The notes under the pieces are model-generated. The model saw only the letters and a program-made list of their open reading frames with translations. It did no database searches and was not told the origin of the DNA. Made by a program: the position numbers and the translations under genes. Shown piece by piece: positions 40,401-51,105 of a DNA stretch of 64,000 nt (the first letter of the stretch is position 1; every line of letters starts with the position of its first letter). Source of the stretch: Nothophaeocryptopus gaeumannii (taxonomy: Eukaryota; Ascomycota; Dothideomycetes; Mycosphaerellales; Mycosphaerellaceae); the NCBI GenBank assembly GCA_031771865.1, contig JASISA010000002.1, forward strand, positions 1,054,001 through 1,118,000. Direction: 5' to 3'.

Positions 40401-41522
40401 CATCACGTGCGTGAGCAAGTCACACGCATCTCCATACGCCTCCAATGCGCCTTCGAAGTTCTGCGCATTGTCCAGCAGCACGGCAGTGTTCGCCTTTTGT
40501 AGTGCCTTCGACAGCATCGTCTTCTTATCCTTCTCCGTCCTCTCCCTGTTGCGCGGTCGTCTGTTACCACTGCCGTGAGGCGCGCTTGATCTTGATGTCT
40601 GCTCCATTTCCGGGTGCGAACTCTGTTCATGCACGGCTTGTGATGTTGAAGTTTGTGGCTGCACGGACACAGGCGCGGATGGGTTTCGGACCATCACTAC
40701 ACGTTTCTGTTTGGCCATACCGTACGGCGATAGCGCCTCGTCGAAATAGTCGTGGTGCTCGTAGGACGTGCCCAATGGAGTCTGCACGGTTTGGGTGGTA
40801 GACGGCGATTCGGTGTCATTCGGGTCAATCAATGAGGGCGTGGTATGAAGTGGAGGTAGCGCAGTGAGGGCCGTGGGTATGGGTTCGGCTCTTGAGTATC
40901 GCCTTTGCCTTTCAGGACTGGCTATCGGCGAGCCGTAGGTTGAAGTCACATTGCGGCGTTGGGGACTTGCTCGCGGGGAGGCATCTGTGAGGGGCTGCTT
41001 GCGAGAGGATTGGTGGTATTGCTGGTTGACGAAGGATGTGAGCACGGCTCCGCTGCTGGAGCGATTGCGTCTTGAGTTCGTGACGGACGCCACGCTGGAG
41101 CTTGTGGAATGTGACCAGCGGTTCACAGAGCCGAGGCCAGTGCTGTCGTGGTGTGCGTGCCCGTGTGTGGAGGATGTGGATGTATTGGGTTCGGACGGGT
41201 CGATTGCGATGCTTTTGCTTCGCCTGTGGTCGGACACTGACATGGGATCGCGGCTTAGCCGCAGCGGTTTAAGGGAGGCGGCACTGGCAGCGTCGTCGGG
41301 GCTCCGCGATCGCACTCTCGATAGACTCCCAGGGCGCTTGATGGTCACGATAGAGCCGGACGATAGCGAGGCGGGGCGATGGTGGCTTTGGCTGTGCGCA
41401 TTGTAAGTTGCGCCGCTCTGTGCTGGAAGTTGGCCTTGATGATTGAAGGGCGGCAGAGACTGGGTGGTGGAGGATGAGGCATCATCAAACGGCCCTGCTG
41501 AAACTTGAGTGCCAGCTTGCAT
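37419..41522 (-). CDS. Large MIT-domain protein (microtubule interacting and trafficking)
   Basis: Starts at the ATG at 41522. The frame is open for 1367 codons, but the C-terminal family block is interrupted by a clear 246-nt intron (37607-37852: GTAAGT donor, CGACAG acceptor), so the main product should be 1285 aa. Splicing joins YMGSLARLFDGVQIL to DQIARQVEDPGLRHSSPTHV and VGLELSIRHAAEFFGFFVCR, a continuous conserved C-terminus ending KYVKRGTEWVLA. The N-terminal third is low-complexity Ser/Pro/His-rich. A MIT helical bundle lies at about residues 330-402 (SKALQKANTAVLLDNAQNFE ... ALEAYGDACDLLTHVM). The middle is disordered with acidic and Ser-rich stretches. MIT domains bind ESCRT-III tails, so a role in endosomal sorting or membrane remodelling is likely from the domain; the rest is uncharacterised. 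Confidence 0.85.
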   Translation of the reverse strand: MQAGTQVSAGPFDDASSSTTQSLPPFNHQGQLPAQSGATYNAHSQSHHRPASLSSGSIVTIKRPGSLSRVRSRSPDDAASAASLKPLRLSRDPMSVSDHRRSKSIAIDPSEPNTSTSSTHGHAHHDSTGLGSVNRWSHSTSSSVASVTNSRRNRSSSGAVLTSFVNQQYHQSSRKQPLTDASPRASPQRRNVTSTYGSPIASPERQRRYSRAEPIPTALTALPPLHTTPSLIDPNDTESPSTTQTVQTPLGTSYEHHDYFDEALSPYGMAKQKRVVMVRNPSAPVSVQPQTSTSQAVHEQSSHPEMEQTSRSSAPHGSGNRRPRNRERTEKDKKTMLSKALQKANTAVLLDNAQNFEGALEAYGDACDLLTHVMERTSGEDDKRKLDAIRVTYSNRMEELRRLVSERPTTADEKGLPARPMSDDSLSLKATPVSPIETEREVPASTPSGTENGNAPQLSYAHNDRDSFFAKTMEAVEESFTSDTTDAKTNEQAGAGAESASQEPVPRRLSVHLPPPEHSEYMPSPLSPRRPSLPHSTELQPQAEDAWKQLPSRSNENQRSQSRDRADSKESTSWLDPIDESEPESSCSADAESRDSYHEGTRRKHIRNVSGETDADFDAAFDAAVEAAYDEGFEPDLEARKKRMTAYKRAQKDSVQVPASEIEEIMPGSFQSSSAITDPTDEEEERILDELTQDYGDSFHFGVGSKSAIPRQSDSSGYSRSTWQSSQMSDRATAATSLSTVAEDALSQGLSESAPVRDSTALPPPTAPPRGSLPRPPSGNNVSGSNVRSRRFSGMNAKQLKIETTSQPEMRKRASTLHHASSSFVEDDEANEEDGAPLEQTASETAHEHMFQSPPELELHEPADTLSPPYEPPTTVDHRPSFEAAGGDLGVRPTLFRKNKSSISLRDHPEHTVLLASPEPDSGISNATPMSSTFMSFAARRNNDPLASQRANLPSLGQSSFDHQSGGGIYLFDTSLTSAQAPLSPRSPTSPQPTGLEPCPDSFLLRPFWLMRALSSTIVHPRGGFLTTKLFIPREAWQTRGVKLKLVEDKVANCDLLTAALGRLAGVDTYDADAVMEELQSFEEVMERVQTAMAKKLGSDVGVHGVAGMFKDASSATVATAMGNTSDPAAPPDKAAKSNSAKSYLSSWRKLRNKSSGTPLSGGQAATAKDSTERHTMPSVFMTNFVPVERRGNKKEARNMIFEGPNREYMGSLARLFDGVQILGKSSPTQSADRRTDSAHPQPMPTPTPPLVLWCCSSAVVPLRVAACSGRAARRHARHNDTHASLKHPLMRIDEPRIYTDIGSTDQIARQVEDPGLRHSSPTHVGLELSIRHAAEFFGFFVCRFVLADLGSLMDKYVKRGTEWVLA

Positions 41523-42525
41523 CGTGTTTCACGCCGCCCACTCTCTTCCGTCTGCCGTCCAACAATAACGCCAATCCGCCGTCGGGCCCGGTGGTGAGGT
41601 GATTGATGGTGGATCAACACACAAGCTTCTGCTGCGCTCACCCTTCGACTGACGCTGCAGGCCTACCGGTGCACGATTGCTCACGCGCGGCGGGTGCTAC
41701 TGGGTCAGACTTGGTGAGTTCGCAGACTCATGCGTGCTGCCGATCGTGAGGCGGCTCGCGACTCGACTCGCGTGCGCGCGCTGCACCGCTGCCCAGAACG
41801 GGTCTGGCCGCGGATTCCGTCGACGTTCTGCTACGGTCGTGTTACTGCACAGAGGGGGAGATGGTGGATGGGGAGCTGTCGTGCAGCGGTGCCTGAGCAA
41901 TGGCCCCGGCGACGTGCAACAGGCGGGAGGTTACAGACAGGACTCCACGGCTGCGGTGCAACGGAGGCGATCTTGACTCGGTATCTTTCCCTTTCGCACT
42001 TCCTTCCCTTTTCGTCGGCCCTACTTCTAACAGGCCGGTGCCCACCGGTCCATGGCAATGCTCAGCGATGACGAGGCGCTCCCACGCACTTCTCCGCGAT
42101 ATGTGATACGGGCTATGGGGTGGGTGTATGTTTTCCGACCCTGTTTATTTCGTAGAGTTGGGTTGATCGCAGGCTGGCCTTGTCGCGGCTGTGACGTCTG
42201 CACGTGTCCGGGTTGTGCGCAACTCAATCTGCTCGTGAGCAGTATTCCGAAGTGCGTCGAGGATATGCTTCTTGTGTATATGGCGTCAACTGACTGGCGA
42301 CTGTGCTAGTGACAGGCGCACCTGGCGCGTTCAGGGGTGTTGCTTGCGCTCAACGTGGGCCAATGCGACAGGGTTTTGGCGGAGGAATGCTGTCCTGATG
42401 AAGACGCGTCGCCGGCGGTGATGTTTGGACGTCGTCGTCTTGTCCGGTGCCACGATACCCTCGGGCGCGCGCACGACCACACGACCACGTTCGAGCACGT
42501 GTCAGAGTCGGCGGAATGGGTATAT

Positions 42526-42552
42526 GTGGTGGTGGTGGTGGTGGTGATGGTG
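42526..42552. repeat. (GGT)n microsatellite
   Basis: Seven consecutive GTG/GGT units followed by GATGGTG. Confidence 0.85.
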
Positions 42553-42932
42553 ATAAGATTCCTCTGTGCGCAAGTGATGATCAGGTACACCAGGGTAGAG
42601 GGTACGTACCGGTCGGTCGTTGTGGAGAGGAGCAGGGATGTGAGAGGAGGCTGTGGACAGGCAGGACGAGGAGGACGAGGGATATGCACCCAATCCAACC
42701 TAGCCACAAACTCAACACCACCACACACGAAAACGTTCCGCTTTCTGCCTTCAGACCCCCTGTCTGCGATGTAGAATCTATAAACCTAGATAGCATTGCA
42801 CACATCTGCCGGAATTGCTTCCAAGACAAAACCAACCCGCTCGTCCGCGGCTCTTCAGACTACTCTGCATCAGACTCTCCAGCAGACAGGCCTGAACAAT
42901 GCGCATCCGCAGTCGGCTCAGGTACCATCGAA

Positions 42933-42964
<32 letters not shown>

Positions 42965-42966
42965 CC
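42933..42966. repeat. (ACTCTC)n hexanucleotide microsatellite
   Basis: Between five and six head-to-tail ACTCTC units in non-coding DNA. In one frame it reads Leu-Thr repeats, which explains the odd ORF there. Confidence 0.9.
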
Positions 42967-44542
42967 TTACTACAGTATCTGCGTCTATCCAAGGGACAAC
43001 CGTTGATGCGTCTTGACTCTTCACACTTGTTCTGCTGGAAGCCCCCGTGGAACCTAACGTTACCTCCTATCACTTGCAATCGAAGTCACCTCCTCTACTA
43101 TCAAAAGCTTTCCCCCGAAGAACTTCCATCTTCTAGCTCCAAAGTCTACTGCTCCATTCGGCGAGTGTGATGCTGCCTTCTTCTCTGCATCGAGAAGCAC
43201 GCAATCTCATATCCCGGACTCCACCCTTCCCTCCGAAACTCTACTCTACACACATACGGTTTTTCTCCTCACACAGAAATGCATACCCGCGCAGCCAATC
43301 CTGACCGACTTGAGAAGATACACCACCAATGAAGCGGTCAAGAAATCGAACTTCATTCTGCATCACCTTATGCACCCTAATGTACGCGCCCTCTCAACTG
43401 ATGTCGGGTCCGGCTCCTGCCAAAAAGCGCCCCGATGCATGAAGAACGACGGCTCTGCACGCCTCACTGCGGGTACAACACGGAACGACATTTCATCGTC
43501 AAGAAGATCTCCGGACCTCATCTATGGCACGCTGTCATTGAATTACTGAATTAATACAAGGCCGAGGTCGAGATGGGATGCTGGTACGGGGAAAAATGCT
43601 AAGGTCTAGGTGCAGAAAACTGTGAGGCGAATGTCATGTTCCTCAAAACCATGCTACACCAATGCAACACCTCCTGCATCACGAATGCATGATGACGATG
43701 AGTTGTATGCAACTTGAACTGACTGCCACCCACCAAGGGAGCAAATACACGTCGCATGTGACACTGAATACAAGCACAATGAACTCGACCATCACAAGCA
43801 TAGATCAACTACTCGCCTATACAACCCATAACAGCCGAGTCAGATGTTTGCTCTCGAGGCCACATCATCTAGATATTCACCGGGTATTAGCGGCATTTGG
43901 AATGTATATCTTCCACTTCCTCGACCGGGCCGGACTTCCAATCAAACAGAAACTAGAAGCTTCAAGCCGCTCTTTCATTAGGTCTACTCGATATACTCAT
44001 CAGGAGGTACCTGGAGGAGAGCAGCAGACTCATACAGCGGAGTAACCTACCGGCCCTAAATAGATAAAACATTCAATTGATACAGCAAGTATACCCATAC
44101 ATCACTCACCCCCATCCATCCATCCAGAACAGCCACGCGTAACACATCGTCTGTATACAATGCACCCCAGACTGCCATCCGCGCCATCGACGTCCCTCTC
44201 TTCGGCTGATGAGACAAGCCACGCGTGATCTGAAATCGAACATCTTCATTCATCGTACCTTGAGTCTTCTACAGATTCTGCCGCGTTTCGTCTATCTAAC
44301 TCCAGACGCCACAAGTTCCAAACAAGGTCTCTACTCTCTACGTGGAGAGCTTCTTAAAAAGTCCAAATGAGTAGTGATACACACGCTACATGCTGCAGTC
44401 TCCTCCAATGCTACTAAAAGAAAATAAAAATTCCCGTAAGCGCCTCATGAGCCTCGTGATGATCGATGCTTCCATTCGTCCCGTCTACGCCATACTCGAT
44501 GAAACACCACTTCTAGTTCCGGAAACTCTTGACTCGTCCATA

Positions 44543-44567
44543 TCCTCCTCCTCCTCCTCCTCCTCCT
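44543..44567. repeat. (TCC)n microsatellite near the 3' end of UBR1
   Basis: Eight TCC units about 80 bp beyond the UBR1 stop codon, probably within its 3' UTR. Confidence 0.85.
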
Positions 44568-44649
44568 CTCAATTCATATCCCGTATCACGAATGAATGCA
44601 CCCATCCCACCACCCTCCCCCTTTCCCTTCCCTTCCTACCCTCTCCCCT

Positions 44650-47600
44650 TCACAAAGTCTCCCACCCCCCGGGATTAACATCCCCCTCCAACCTCCTACT
44701 AATAACAGTCTGCACCTCACACCTCCCCCAAACCTCCCTAACCAACTTCCCATACCTCCTTTCATTCAAATACAACTGATGATGTCTCCTCAACGTCGGA
44801 TCCGGCTCACCATGTCGATCCAAATACGGAGCGTGCATCCAACTGCCATTCATCCCACCTGCCCCAACAATCCCCGCTACCCCTGCTGGTGGGGGCGAAG
44901 AGGAACCGGCGTGGAGGAAAAGAACCATACATTTCCGGATATTGATGAAGACACCTGTTTTGAGATTGTGTTTTTGCATGTGTTGGTAGCAGCCGCCTTT
45001 GTTCTTGTCGCGCATGCAGCAGACGGCTTGGGAACAGAAGATTTCTCCACAGAGTAAACATACCGCAGGGTCGGAAATTTCTTTTCCGGTTGTTGTGCAT
45101 TTGCGCTTGATGGCTTCTTCGGTCAGGGCGTCGTACGTTTTAGGCAGGCCGACGAGTTCGAAGATGGCGGGGTGGGAGACTGTGATGGAGTCCGTTGGGC
45201 TGGTGGAAGTGTCTTGGTTGGCAATGGTATTGGCTTGGGATAGCCAGCGGGAAGTGATGGACAGGAGGGCTTTGCTTCCGTCGGAGGAGCCATTGAGGAA
45301 TAAAGAGCACAGGTCGTCGATTGTGGGGATATGAAGGATTTTGGTCAGGCGATCGAGTTCGGGTGCTTCTGGGTCAATATTGTACGGGCACTCAAGGTCC
45401 AGACCGTAGCGGATGAGCATCAGGACGGCGCTCTTTCGCAGGAAAGTGAGGGCATACTTCTCGACGATAGAGCGCAGCATCGCCATCTTCGAATCGCTCA
45501 GGTTGTGTTGTCCATAAACCGCGTAGAGCACGTGCTTAAACAGCCCGCTAGCTTCGACACCGGTCGAGGTCCCATCGACTTGGTTCTCGAACGTCAAACG
45601 ATAGACAAATATTGTCTTGATAATTTCGGCCCAGTAGCATAGGCGCAGCACAGAGTTTGCCTCAGCGACAGTGGGGCCCATGAACGAGAGCCAGTCGGCG
45701 AAAAAGAGGAAGATGTCATGCTGGAAGAGCAGCTTGCCGGTCGTGTTCTTCAGCTTGAACATCGTCTCTTCAGACTCTACGCCAAACAACTGCGCAGTGA
45801 TGACGTCTCGCTTCCTGATCGTCTCACGAGCGACAATGTTCGAGCCAGATCGGAGGATGTTGATTGCGAGATAAGACTCGATGGTCTCCGACATGATGCG
45901 AAGTTGAGTGAGCATCTGCTCTGGCAAGTCCTTGACAAGAGATGTAGTGAACGGGTCGGCGGATCCAACTCCACGGTGGGCAATCTCCCAAGCGGAGATG
46001 GTCATGCCGAGGGAGCGTGACATTGCGACGACGGGGTTGACCGTGTGAAATTCTGTGTCCGGTCCGCAGAGCTGATTGACCCTTATTGACTCTTCGATTC
46101 GACGATAAGCATTGAAAAGCTCGTTCATCCTGTTCTCGGTAGGCGAGGTCTGGTCTTGCCCAGCAGAGAAAGGCTGATTTGTTTGACTTCCACCATAACC
46201 CAAGCCAAATAGTCGAGACAGAGTGTGTCCACTTCGGAACGGGAAACGCTGCTGATGAGTTGGGCTTGTGGGAGAGCTGAGGGTCAACTCTTGCATGTTC
46301 TGCATCAGAGATGGTGCGAAAGTCGACGACACATACTGGAACGACCGATCCGAGTACATTTCCTGTACCTGCTGATAGCGATGCATGGCCGCTGGTGCAT
46401 TGATATTGTCCAAGAAGGTCAAGTCCGCAGCGTATCTTGCCGGCGTCTCAGCAAGCCAGTCGTCAAACGCCAACGCAGAGTGCAGTTCATGCTCTTGAGC
46501 GCAGTCCTTCGCCTTCCAAATGATTGGCAAGAAGGTGTTTCCAAGCGCCTTGCAAAGTGGACAAATGAACTCCTTGCACTCGATGCGCTCGGGATGGTTT
46601 CTCGCAATCTGTTGTGCGTGACGGCGCTGAGTTGCCGTGAGGTAGAGCTCAAAGCAGTGGTAGTGCATGATGTGGCCACAGCTTGTCGCGACTGGACCCT
46701 TGATACCATCTGCCTGATGCGGAAAACCTTTGGACAGACCTTGCCGCTCTACAGTCGTGACCTTCCCATCGGGTCCAATCCGCTGCACCTGTTGCTTGTT
46801 TGCGCCAGCTACTCCAAAAGGTCGAAGATGATCGGCAGAGCGATCAAGACTCTCAGGCGTGTCGATGACTTCTTTGACGAAGTCGGGGTCTTGGACGGGC
46901 GTGGAGCGGAGGATAGTGCTCTCACCAAGGAAGGCAAATGTACCATATAGGCGTTGATCGCTAGTCTCTTCCTGGCAGAGAATGCAAGTCCCACCTGGAA
47001 AGCTCCAGGTTTTGCGTTGCTGCTCATTCTCGCCGGTGATGCTCATATCATCACCGAGATCTTCAAAGTCCTCGTCGTCAAAGCCAGATAGGCCTTGGTT
47101 TTGCAAAAAGCTGTTCTGCTGTTGCTTCATCTGTGCCATAATCTTGGCCTGCCGAGCTTTAGCTTCCTGCTTCTTGCGCTCCTTGTCCTCTGCCGATAAT
47201 GACGCGGGCGACCCCGTGTCGCCACGGTCGAGAAGCGCGCCCAGAGGGCCCATGACTGGCATGAGCTTCTCTGGCTGCCGCACTTGCATCTTGCGCAAAA
47301 TGTGCTTGATTGCAGGATGGCAAGATGCGTACTCGTCCATGATGGACAGCGAGATGAGAAGAGACACCAGTGTATCCGGCGAAGTAGCAGACTTGAACGT
47401 ACAGTTGGCCAAGGTGGCAAGTCGTACGAAACCATGAGCAGCGTTCTCGTGACTATTGTCCTCGAGCACTGCCAACAACGTCAAGTGCAGCACCATGTGC
47501 AAGAATGTCTCGATCCTAGTCGGTTGCACCTTGGGAGCGACTTGCTTGAGATGGACGGCATAATGTAATGCTGAACCCAGTATCTGAATGAAGAGCAACG

Positions 47601-50600
47601 TGGCAGTGAAGGCAGACAGGTGAGCGAACAGCCCACTCTCGATAGATTCGAGATGCGGCTCATAGACGATGTCCTCAACCTTCTTACCAGTCTTCTTCGC
47701 GACGTGCTTCTTGTAGATCTGCTCGGCTTCCTCCCGGTAGTTGCGCGAGTAGTGAGCGTAGAAGGGATCAACAATCTCAATGAACTCCGGCTTTAACTCA
47801 AATGTACCAGTATCATTGAGACCTTCGGGAGGTCGGAAGTTTGTCATGCTCTCAAGCACGCGATTGAAGTCGTCCGACTCACCAACCTTCTCAGTCACTC
47901 GACTTGCAAGCTCGCTGAACGACAGCGGCCTGAAGCATAAGGCATGCGCAATGTCATGCTGCAAGACGCGATCGTGTTGCTCTGCCTCGCTAATGTCCGG
48001 TAGGAGATTGCCACGCTCAGATAAAGCAATGACGAGCAAATGGAAGAAGTCTTCCAAGCAGTCCAGCTGTTGAGCTTCTTCAAATCCGGGAATGAGCTCA
48101 TAATTGCCTTGCATCCATTCAACCATCTGGAAGCGATCGACCATCTGTGCAAGGAACCGCTCTCCTGGCATTTCGGTTTCAGCCCCGCAGAGCACAAGAC
48201 CAGCTTGTATCATGAAGATGTCGCGCTGATAGCCCACGTCTCGGTGAGCCACACTACGGTAGGTATGCGCTTGGTGGCGAAGGGTAAGACCGTTCCGCAC
48301 CCACATACCAGCCTTCATCTGAGCGAGCCATACGCATATCCGCAGGGGATGATCAAAGATACCGCTCAAAAGCTCATCTGAGGTCAGATTGAAAGGAGCA
48401 GGGGCAGTTCGAGTGTGATTGAAGGGGTCCTTCAAGTCGTCTGGGGAGAAATGCAGCAGAGCGCGCAGCTCTTCCCTTGATAGCGCTTTCGAGTTCTCAA
48501 GCAGCCAAGACAACAGATAGTGTAAAGGATGATGAAAACTCATGGGCTCTTTCTGGACTTCGTGTCTCGGTACGCTGTATTGGCTCGGCACTCCCCCGAC
48601 CTCGAAGGGGCCAACTGTATGCCAAGCCAGGTCATCCTTGAGCTCTGCTGCATGGAAACGCTTGCGCTCATAACCAAAAGCATTGATCATGGTAACCTGG
48701 CCAACGACGCGAATAGCACGATGCAGATTCGTATTCCCGTCATGGAACTTCGCGCTCGGCTCGAAGGAAGCAGCCACCTGCTTGCACAGTTTATTGATTT
48801 CTTTCACGATCATGCTCGCGCTGATCCATGCGTCGGACTCGTATTCAACGTGCTCTCCCATAGCTCTGACATTGGGACATACACCTTGATGCAGCTTCAC
48901 CAGGTCCAGGAACTGCAATAAATATCGCGTCTCATTGCGCATCCGATAGTGGATGAGCTCAGATTGGAACAGCCAGCGCAGGTCGAGGAAGAAATGGAAC
49001 ATCCTCCGGTTGGTAACTGCTCCTGCATCGAAGGCAAGAGTGGCTTTTGGGTGAACGTCCTCGGGAAATCCCACTTGCCTCGTCGTGAGGAAGGTGTAGA
49101 GAATGGCCATCAGGTTGGTCAAAAAGTTGCCACGTTCCACGACCTCTTGTGTGATTGTCGGAGTTGTGAGCATCTGTACGCTGAGATTGATGATAGAGTG
49201 GTCCGGCTCACGATCAGCAATGAGATAGAGCTGCGCTAGCGCTGTGTACAGACCCGCAAATCGTAGGCCTAGTATGCGTTTGAAGTGAGGAATGGTGACG
49301 ACGGTCGTGATATAAAGATGCCTCAGACTGATGCGTAGCGTCTTCCAAAGGCGCAAGTCGTAGAGTACTAGGAAATCCAAACGCACCCGCTGCCACAAGT
49401 CCTCACACGGCTCAGCAGGTCGAGAGTTCTTGAAGCCCTCTGGCTTCTCTAACCAATGCTTGCTCGGCCGCAGTCGTCGAGGTCCCTTGACTTTGGGTGT
49501 CTTGGGAACATTCGGATAGGGATCATTCGCGGCTGGTCGGGCTTCAGCTTCTCCATCATCGCTATCCTGAGGCGTGAGGATCCGCTGTCGCTGACCTCTT
49601 TGCGGTGGAGGAGGAGGTGGAGGAGGATATCCAGCCAAGGTAGCTTCCAGCGCCTCTGGTGCATCATCTACATCATCGAGGATATCGATGTCCATATCAG
49701 CGGCGTCCACGTTGAGAAGACGATCGTTACGAGCATCTTCCACCTCAATCTCCATCCCATCTTCACCATCGTCATCGTCCATTTCGTAGTCATCGTCGTC
49801 GTCAATCTCATCATCATTCTCGGTATCGTCGCCGGCCGGGTCCTGGATTTCCAGCTCTACGCGAACGACCGGAACGTTCGCGCCCCGCGGCCGGAGGTTG
49901 TTCATGATCAAGCGATTTCGGTCGCGTATGCGCTCGGTCTCATCGATCTCGTGATCGTCGATTCCAGCTTGACCAATCTGTTTGTTGTGAGGATCCGCAC
50001 CAAGCCGCCAGGGCTTCAACAGCTCTTCACACACCACGTTTCGCAATAAGTAGGCTTCGTTGCCAACAGCACAGCCCGCAATATCAGCGATCCAGTCGAT
50101 GATCGCGGCGCACATCTGTTCTCGAAAGGTGTCTCGGGCAGACCGTATTGTAACCGTAAGCTTAAGCTGCTCTATGATCTCCGCAGCATCGAGGAGCTCT
50201 TTCAGATCCCTCGAGTATTGTATGATCGACCTGCCGATATCGTTGACCTCCATTGCCTTTTCAAATCCAAATTTCTTCGTCTTGCGGCAGGCTCTTGCGA
50301 CTTGGTTTTGCACATCATCGACTGTATGCTTTTCATCGTTCCACAGCATCAGGGCGTACTCTGGGTTTGGGTCCAGAGGCTCCTGCCCGTAAGCACCGCC
50401 TAGCCTGGACAGACGCTCGTCGGCCATGATTGAAGTCTGCGACTTGGGCAAACGCAACTGTTCAGGCGAGCAAGAGAAGACATCGCAGAGGCAATCCACG
50501 CATCTCGCGATCGTCATGCGAATAGCTTCAACGAGGTCCGGTGGCAGCTGAGAGCCTAGAGAGCCCGCAGGTGCTTTTTGTTTGTCCTTTGCTCCAGTGT

Positions 50601-51105
50601 TGCTCTCAAGCTCCGCATCAGATGTATGTATTGAGCATCGTAGATCTCTTTTCCAAGCTTCTTTGTCCCCACAGTCGCAGCATCCACTGTTACCCGGAGA
50701 CACTGATATGAGTACCGAGTGACCTTCGTGATCGCTGCTTTCGAAGCATCTGGCGCACAGAACGCATGTGTCGTCTGCCGCGCATGTCTTGCAGTGGTAT
50801 GTGCTCTCTCCATTCTTGAAGATGTGACCGCATGCCGTGCCTTTCGCCGCTGCAGTATACTCCGCACCTTCCACAGCTCCTTGCGCTTCTTTCAGAGACC
50901 ATATCTTCGATCGGTCAGCAGGAGGTCCATTTGGAAAAAGAAGCCTCAGGTATTCTTCATTCTGTCTGGCGAGTGATCTGAAGAGTATCTGCCGAAGATC
51001 GCAGTCGGCTGCATGTGTCCATCTGTTGTCAAAGTTTTGCGGCTGCGTGAGAAGCTGGTGATTGAGGTATTGCTCTTCTGATGATAGTGGAGCCATTGTC
51101 CTCAT
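44650..51105 (-). CDS. ubr1: E3 ubiquitin-protein ligase UBR1 (N-recognin of the N-degron pathway)
   Basis: A single uninterrupted exon of 2151 aa from the ATG at 51105 (a second Met three codons on is equally good). Domain order is that of Ubr1. The UBR box lies at about residues 90-162 (GTACGHIFKNGESTYHCKTC ... CCDCGDKEAW, with the zinc Cys/His set). A ClpS-like domain follows at about 250-345 (YALMLWNDEKHTVDDVQNQV), then an acidic loop (about 425-480), eight consecutive prolines, a long helical body, a RING-H2 finger at about 1373-1460 (CILCQEETSDQRLYG ... CGHIMHYHCF ... FICPLCKALGN) and the C-terminal UBLC cap with Cys/His-rich DPAVCLLCGEIFCSQAVCC. Known role: binds type 1 and type 2 destabilising N-termini and ubiquitinates the substrate with Rad6 in the cytosol, also controlling peptide uptake and misfolded-protein removal. 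All signature residues appear present. Confidence 0.96.
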   Translation of the reverse strand: MRTMAPLSSEEQYLNHQLLTQPQNFDNRWTHAADCDLRQILFRSLARQNEEYLRLLFPNGPPADRSKIWSLKEAQGAVEGAEYTAAAKGTACGHIFKNGESTYHCKTCAADDTCVLCARCFESSDHEGHSVLISVSPGNSGCCDCGDKEAWKRDLRCSIHTSDAELESNTGAKDKQKAPAGSLGSQLPPDLVEAIRMTIARCVDCLCDVFSCSPEQLRLPKSQTSIMADERLSRLGGAYGQEPLDPNPEYALMLWNDEKHTVDDVQNQVARACRKTKKFGFEKAMEVNDIGRSIIQYSRDLKELLDAAEIIEQLKLTVTIRSARDTFREQMCAAIIDWIADIAGCAVGNEAYLLRNVVCEELLKPWRLGADPHNKQIGQAGIDDHEIDETERIRDRNRLIMNNLRPRGANVPVVRVELEIQDPAGDDTENDDEIDDDDDYEMDDDDGEDGMEIEVEDARNDRLLNVDAADMDIDILDDVDDAPEALEATLAGYPPPPPPPPQRGQRQRILTPQDSDDGEAEARPAANDPYPNVPKTPKVKGPRRLRPSKHWLEKPEGFKNSRPAEPCEDLWQRVRLDFLVLYDLRLWKTLRISLRHLYITTVVTIPHFKRILGLRFAGLYTALAQLYLIADREPDHSIINLSVQMLTTPTITQEVVERGNFLTNLMAILYTFLTTRQVGFPEDVHPKATLAFDAGAVTNRRMFHFFLDLRWLFQSELIHYRMRNETRYLLQFLDLVKLHQGVCPNVRAMGEHVEYESDAWISASMIVKEINKLCKQVAASFEPSAKFHDGNTNLHRAIRVVGQVTMINAFGYERKRFHAAELKDDLAWHTVGPFEVGGVPSQYSVPRHEVQKEPMSFHHPLHYLLSWLLENSKALSREELRALLHFSPDDLKDPFNHTRTAPAPFNLTSDELLSGIFDHPLRICVWLAQMKAGMWVRNGLTLRHQAHTYRSVAHRDVGYQRDIFMIQAGLVLCGAETEMPGERFLAQMVDRFQMVEWMQGNYELIPGFEEAQQLDCLEDFFHLLVIALSERGNLLPDISEAEQHDRVLQHDIAHALCFRPLSFSELASRVTEKVGESDDFNRVLESMTNFRPPEGLNDTGTFELKPEFIEIVDPFYAHYSRNYREEAEQIYKKHVAKKTGKKVEDIVYEPHLESIESGLFAHLSAFTATLLFIQILGSALHYAVHLKQVAPKVQPTRIETFLHMVLHLTLLAVLEDNSHENAAHGFVRLATLANCTFKSATSPDTLVSLLISLSIMDEYASCHPAIKHILRKMQVRQPEKLMPVMGPLGALLDRGDTGSPASLSAEDKERKKQEAKARQAKIMAQMKQQQNSFLQNQGLSGFDDEDFEDLGDDMSITGENEQQRKTWSFPGGTCILCQEETSDQRLYGTFAFLGESTILRSTPVQDPDFVKEVIDTPESLDRSADHLRPFGVAGANKQQVQRIGPDGKVTTVERQGLSKGFPHQADGIKGPVATSCGHIMHYHCFELYLTATQRRHAQQIARNHPERIECKEFICPLCKALGNTFLPIIWKAKDCAQEHELHSALAFDDWLAETPARYAADLTFLDNINAPAAMHRYQQVQEMYSDRSFQYVSSTFAPSLMQNMQELTLSSPTSPTHQQRFPFRSGHTLSRLFGLGYGGSQTNQPFSAGQDQTSPTENRMNELFNAYRRIEESIRVNQLCGPDTEFHTVNPVVAMSRSLGMTISAWEIAHRGVGSADPFTTSLVKDLPEQMLTQLRIMSETIESYLAINILRSGSNIVARETIRKRDVITAQLFGVESEETMFKLKNTTGKLLFQHDIFLFFADWLSFMGPTVAEANSVLRLCYWAEIIKTIFVYRLTFENQVDGTSTGVEASGLFKHVLYAVYGQHNLSDSKMAMLRSIVEKYALTFLRKSAVLMLIRYGLDLECPYNIDPEAPELDRLTKILHIPTIDDLCSLFLNGSSDGSKALLSITSRWLSQANTIANQDTSTSPTDSITVSHPAIFELVGLPKTYDALTEEAIKRKCTTTGKEISDPAVCLLCGEIFCSQAVCCMRDKNKGGCYQHMQKHNLKTGVFINIRKCMVLFLHAGSSSPPPAGVAGIVGAGGMNGSWMHAPYLDRHGEPDPTLRRHHQLYLNERRYGKLVREVWGRCEVQTVISRRLEGDVNPGGWETL

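Larger units (their letters stand above)
41523..44649. other. Large gene-poor region with simple repeats
   Basis: 3.1 kb lying upstream of the MIT-domain gene and downstream of UBR1 (both on the minus strand). GC-rich on the left (41.5-42.7 kb, many CG dinucleotides and overlapping ORFs on both strands), AT-richer on the right. It carries the microsatellites listed separately. No protein family was recognised; the longest ORFs are low-complexity readings of repeats. Confidence 0.45.

Noticed and set aside
42447..43016. 189-codon plus-strand ORF with a Leu-Thr repeat and a Gly-rich stretch
   Set aside because: The repeats are translations of the GGT and ACTCTC microsatellites; no conserved part.
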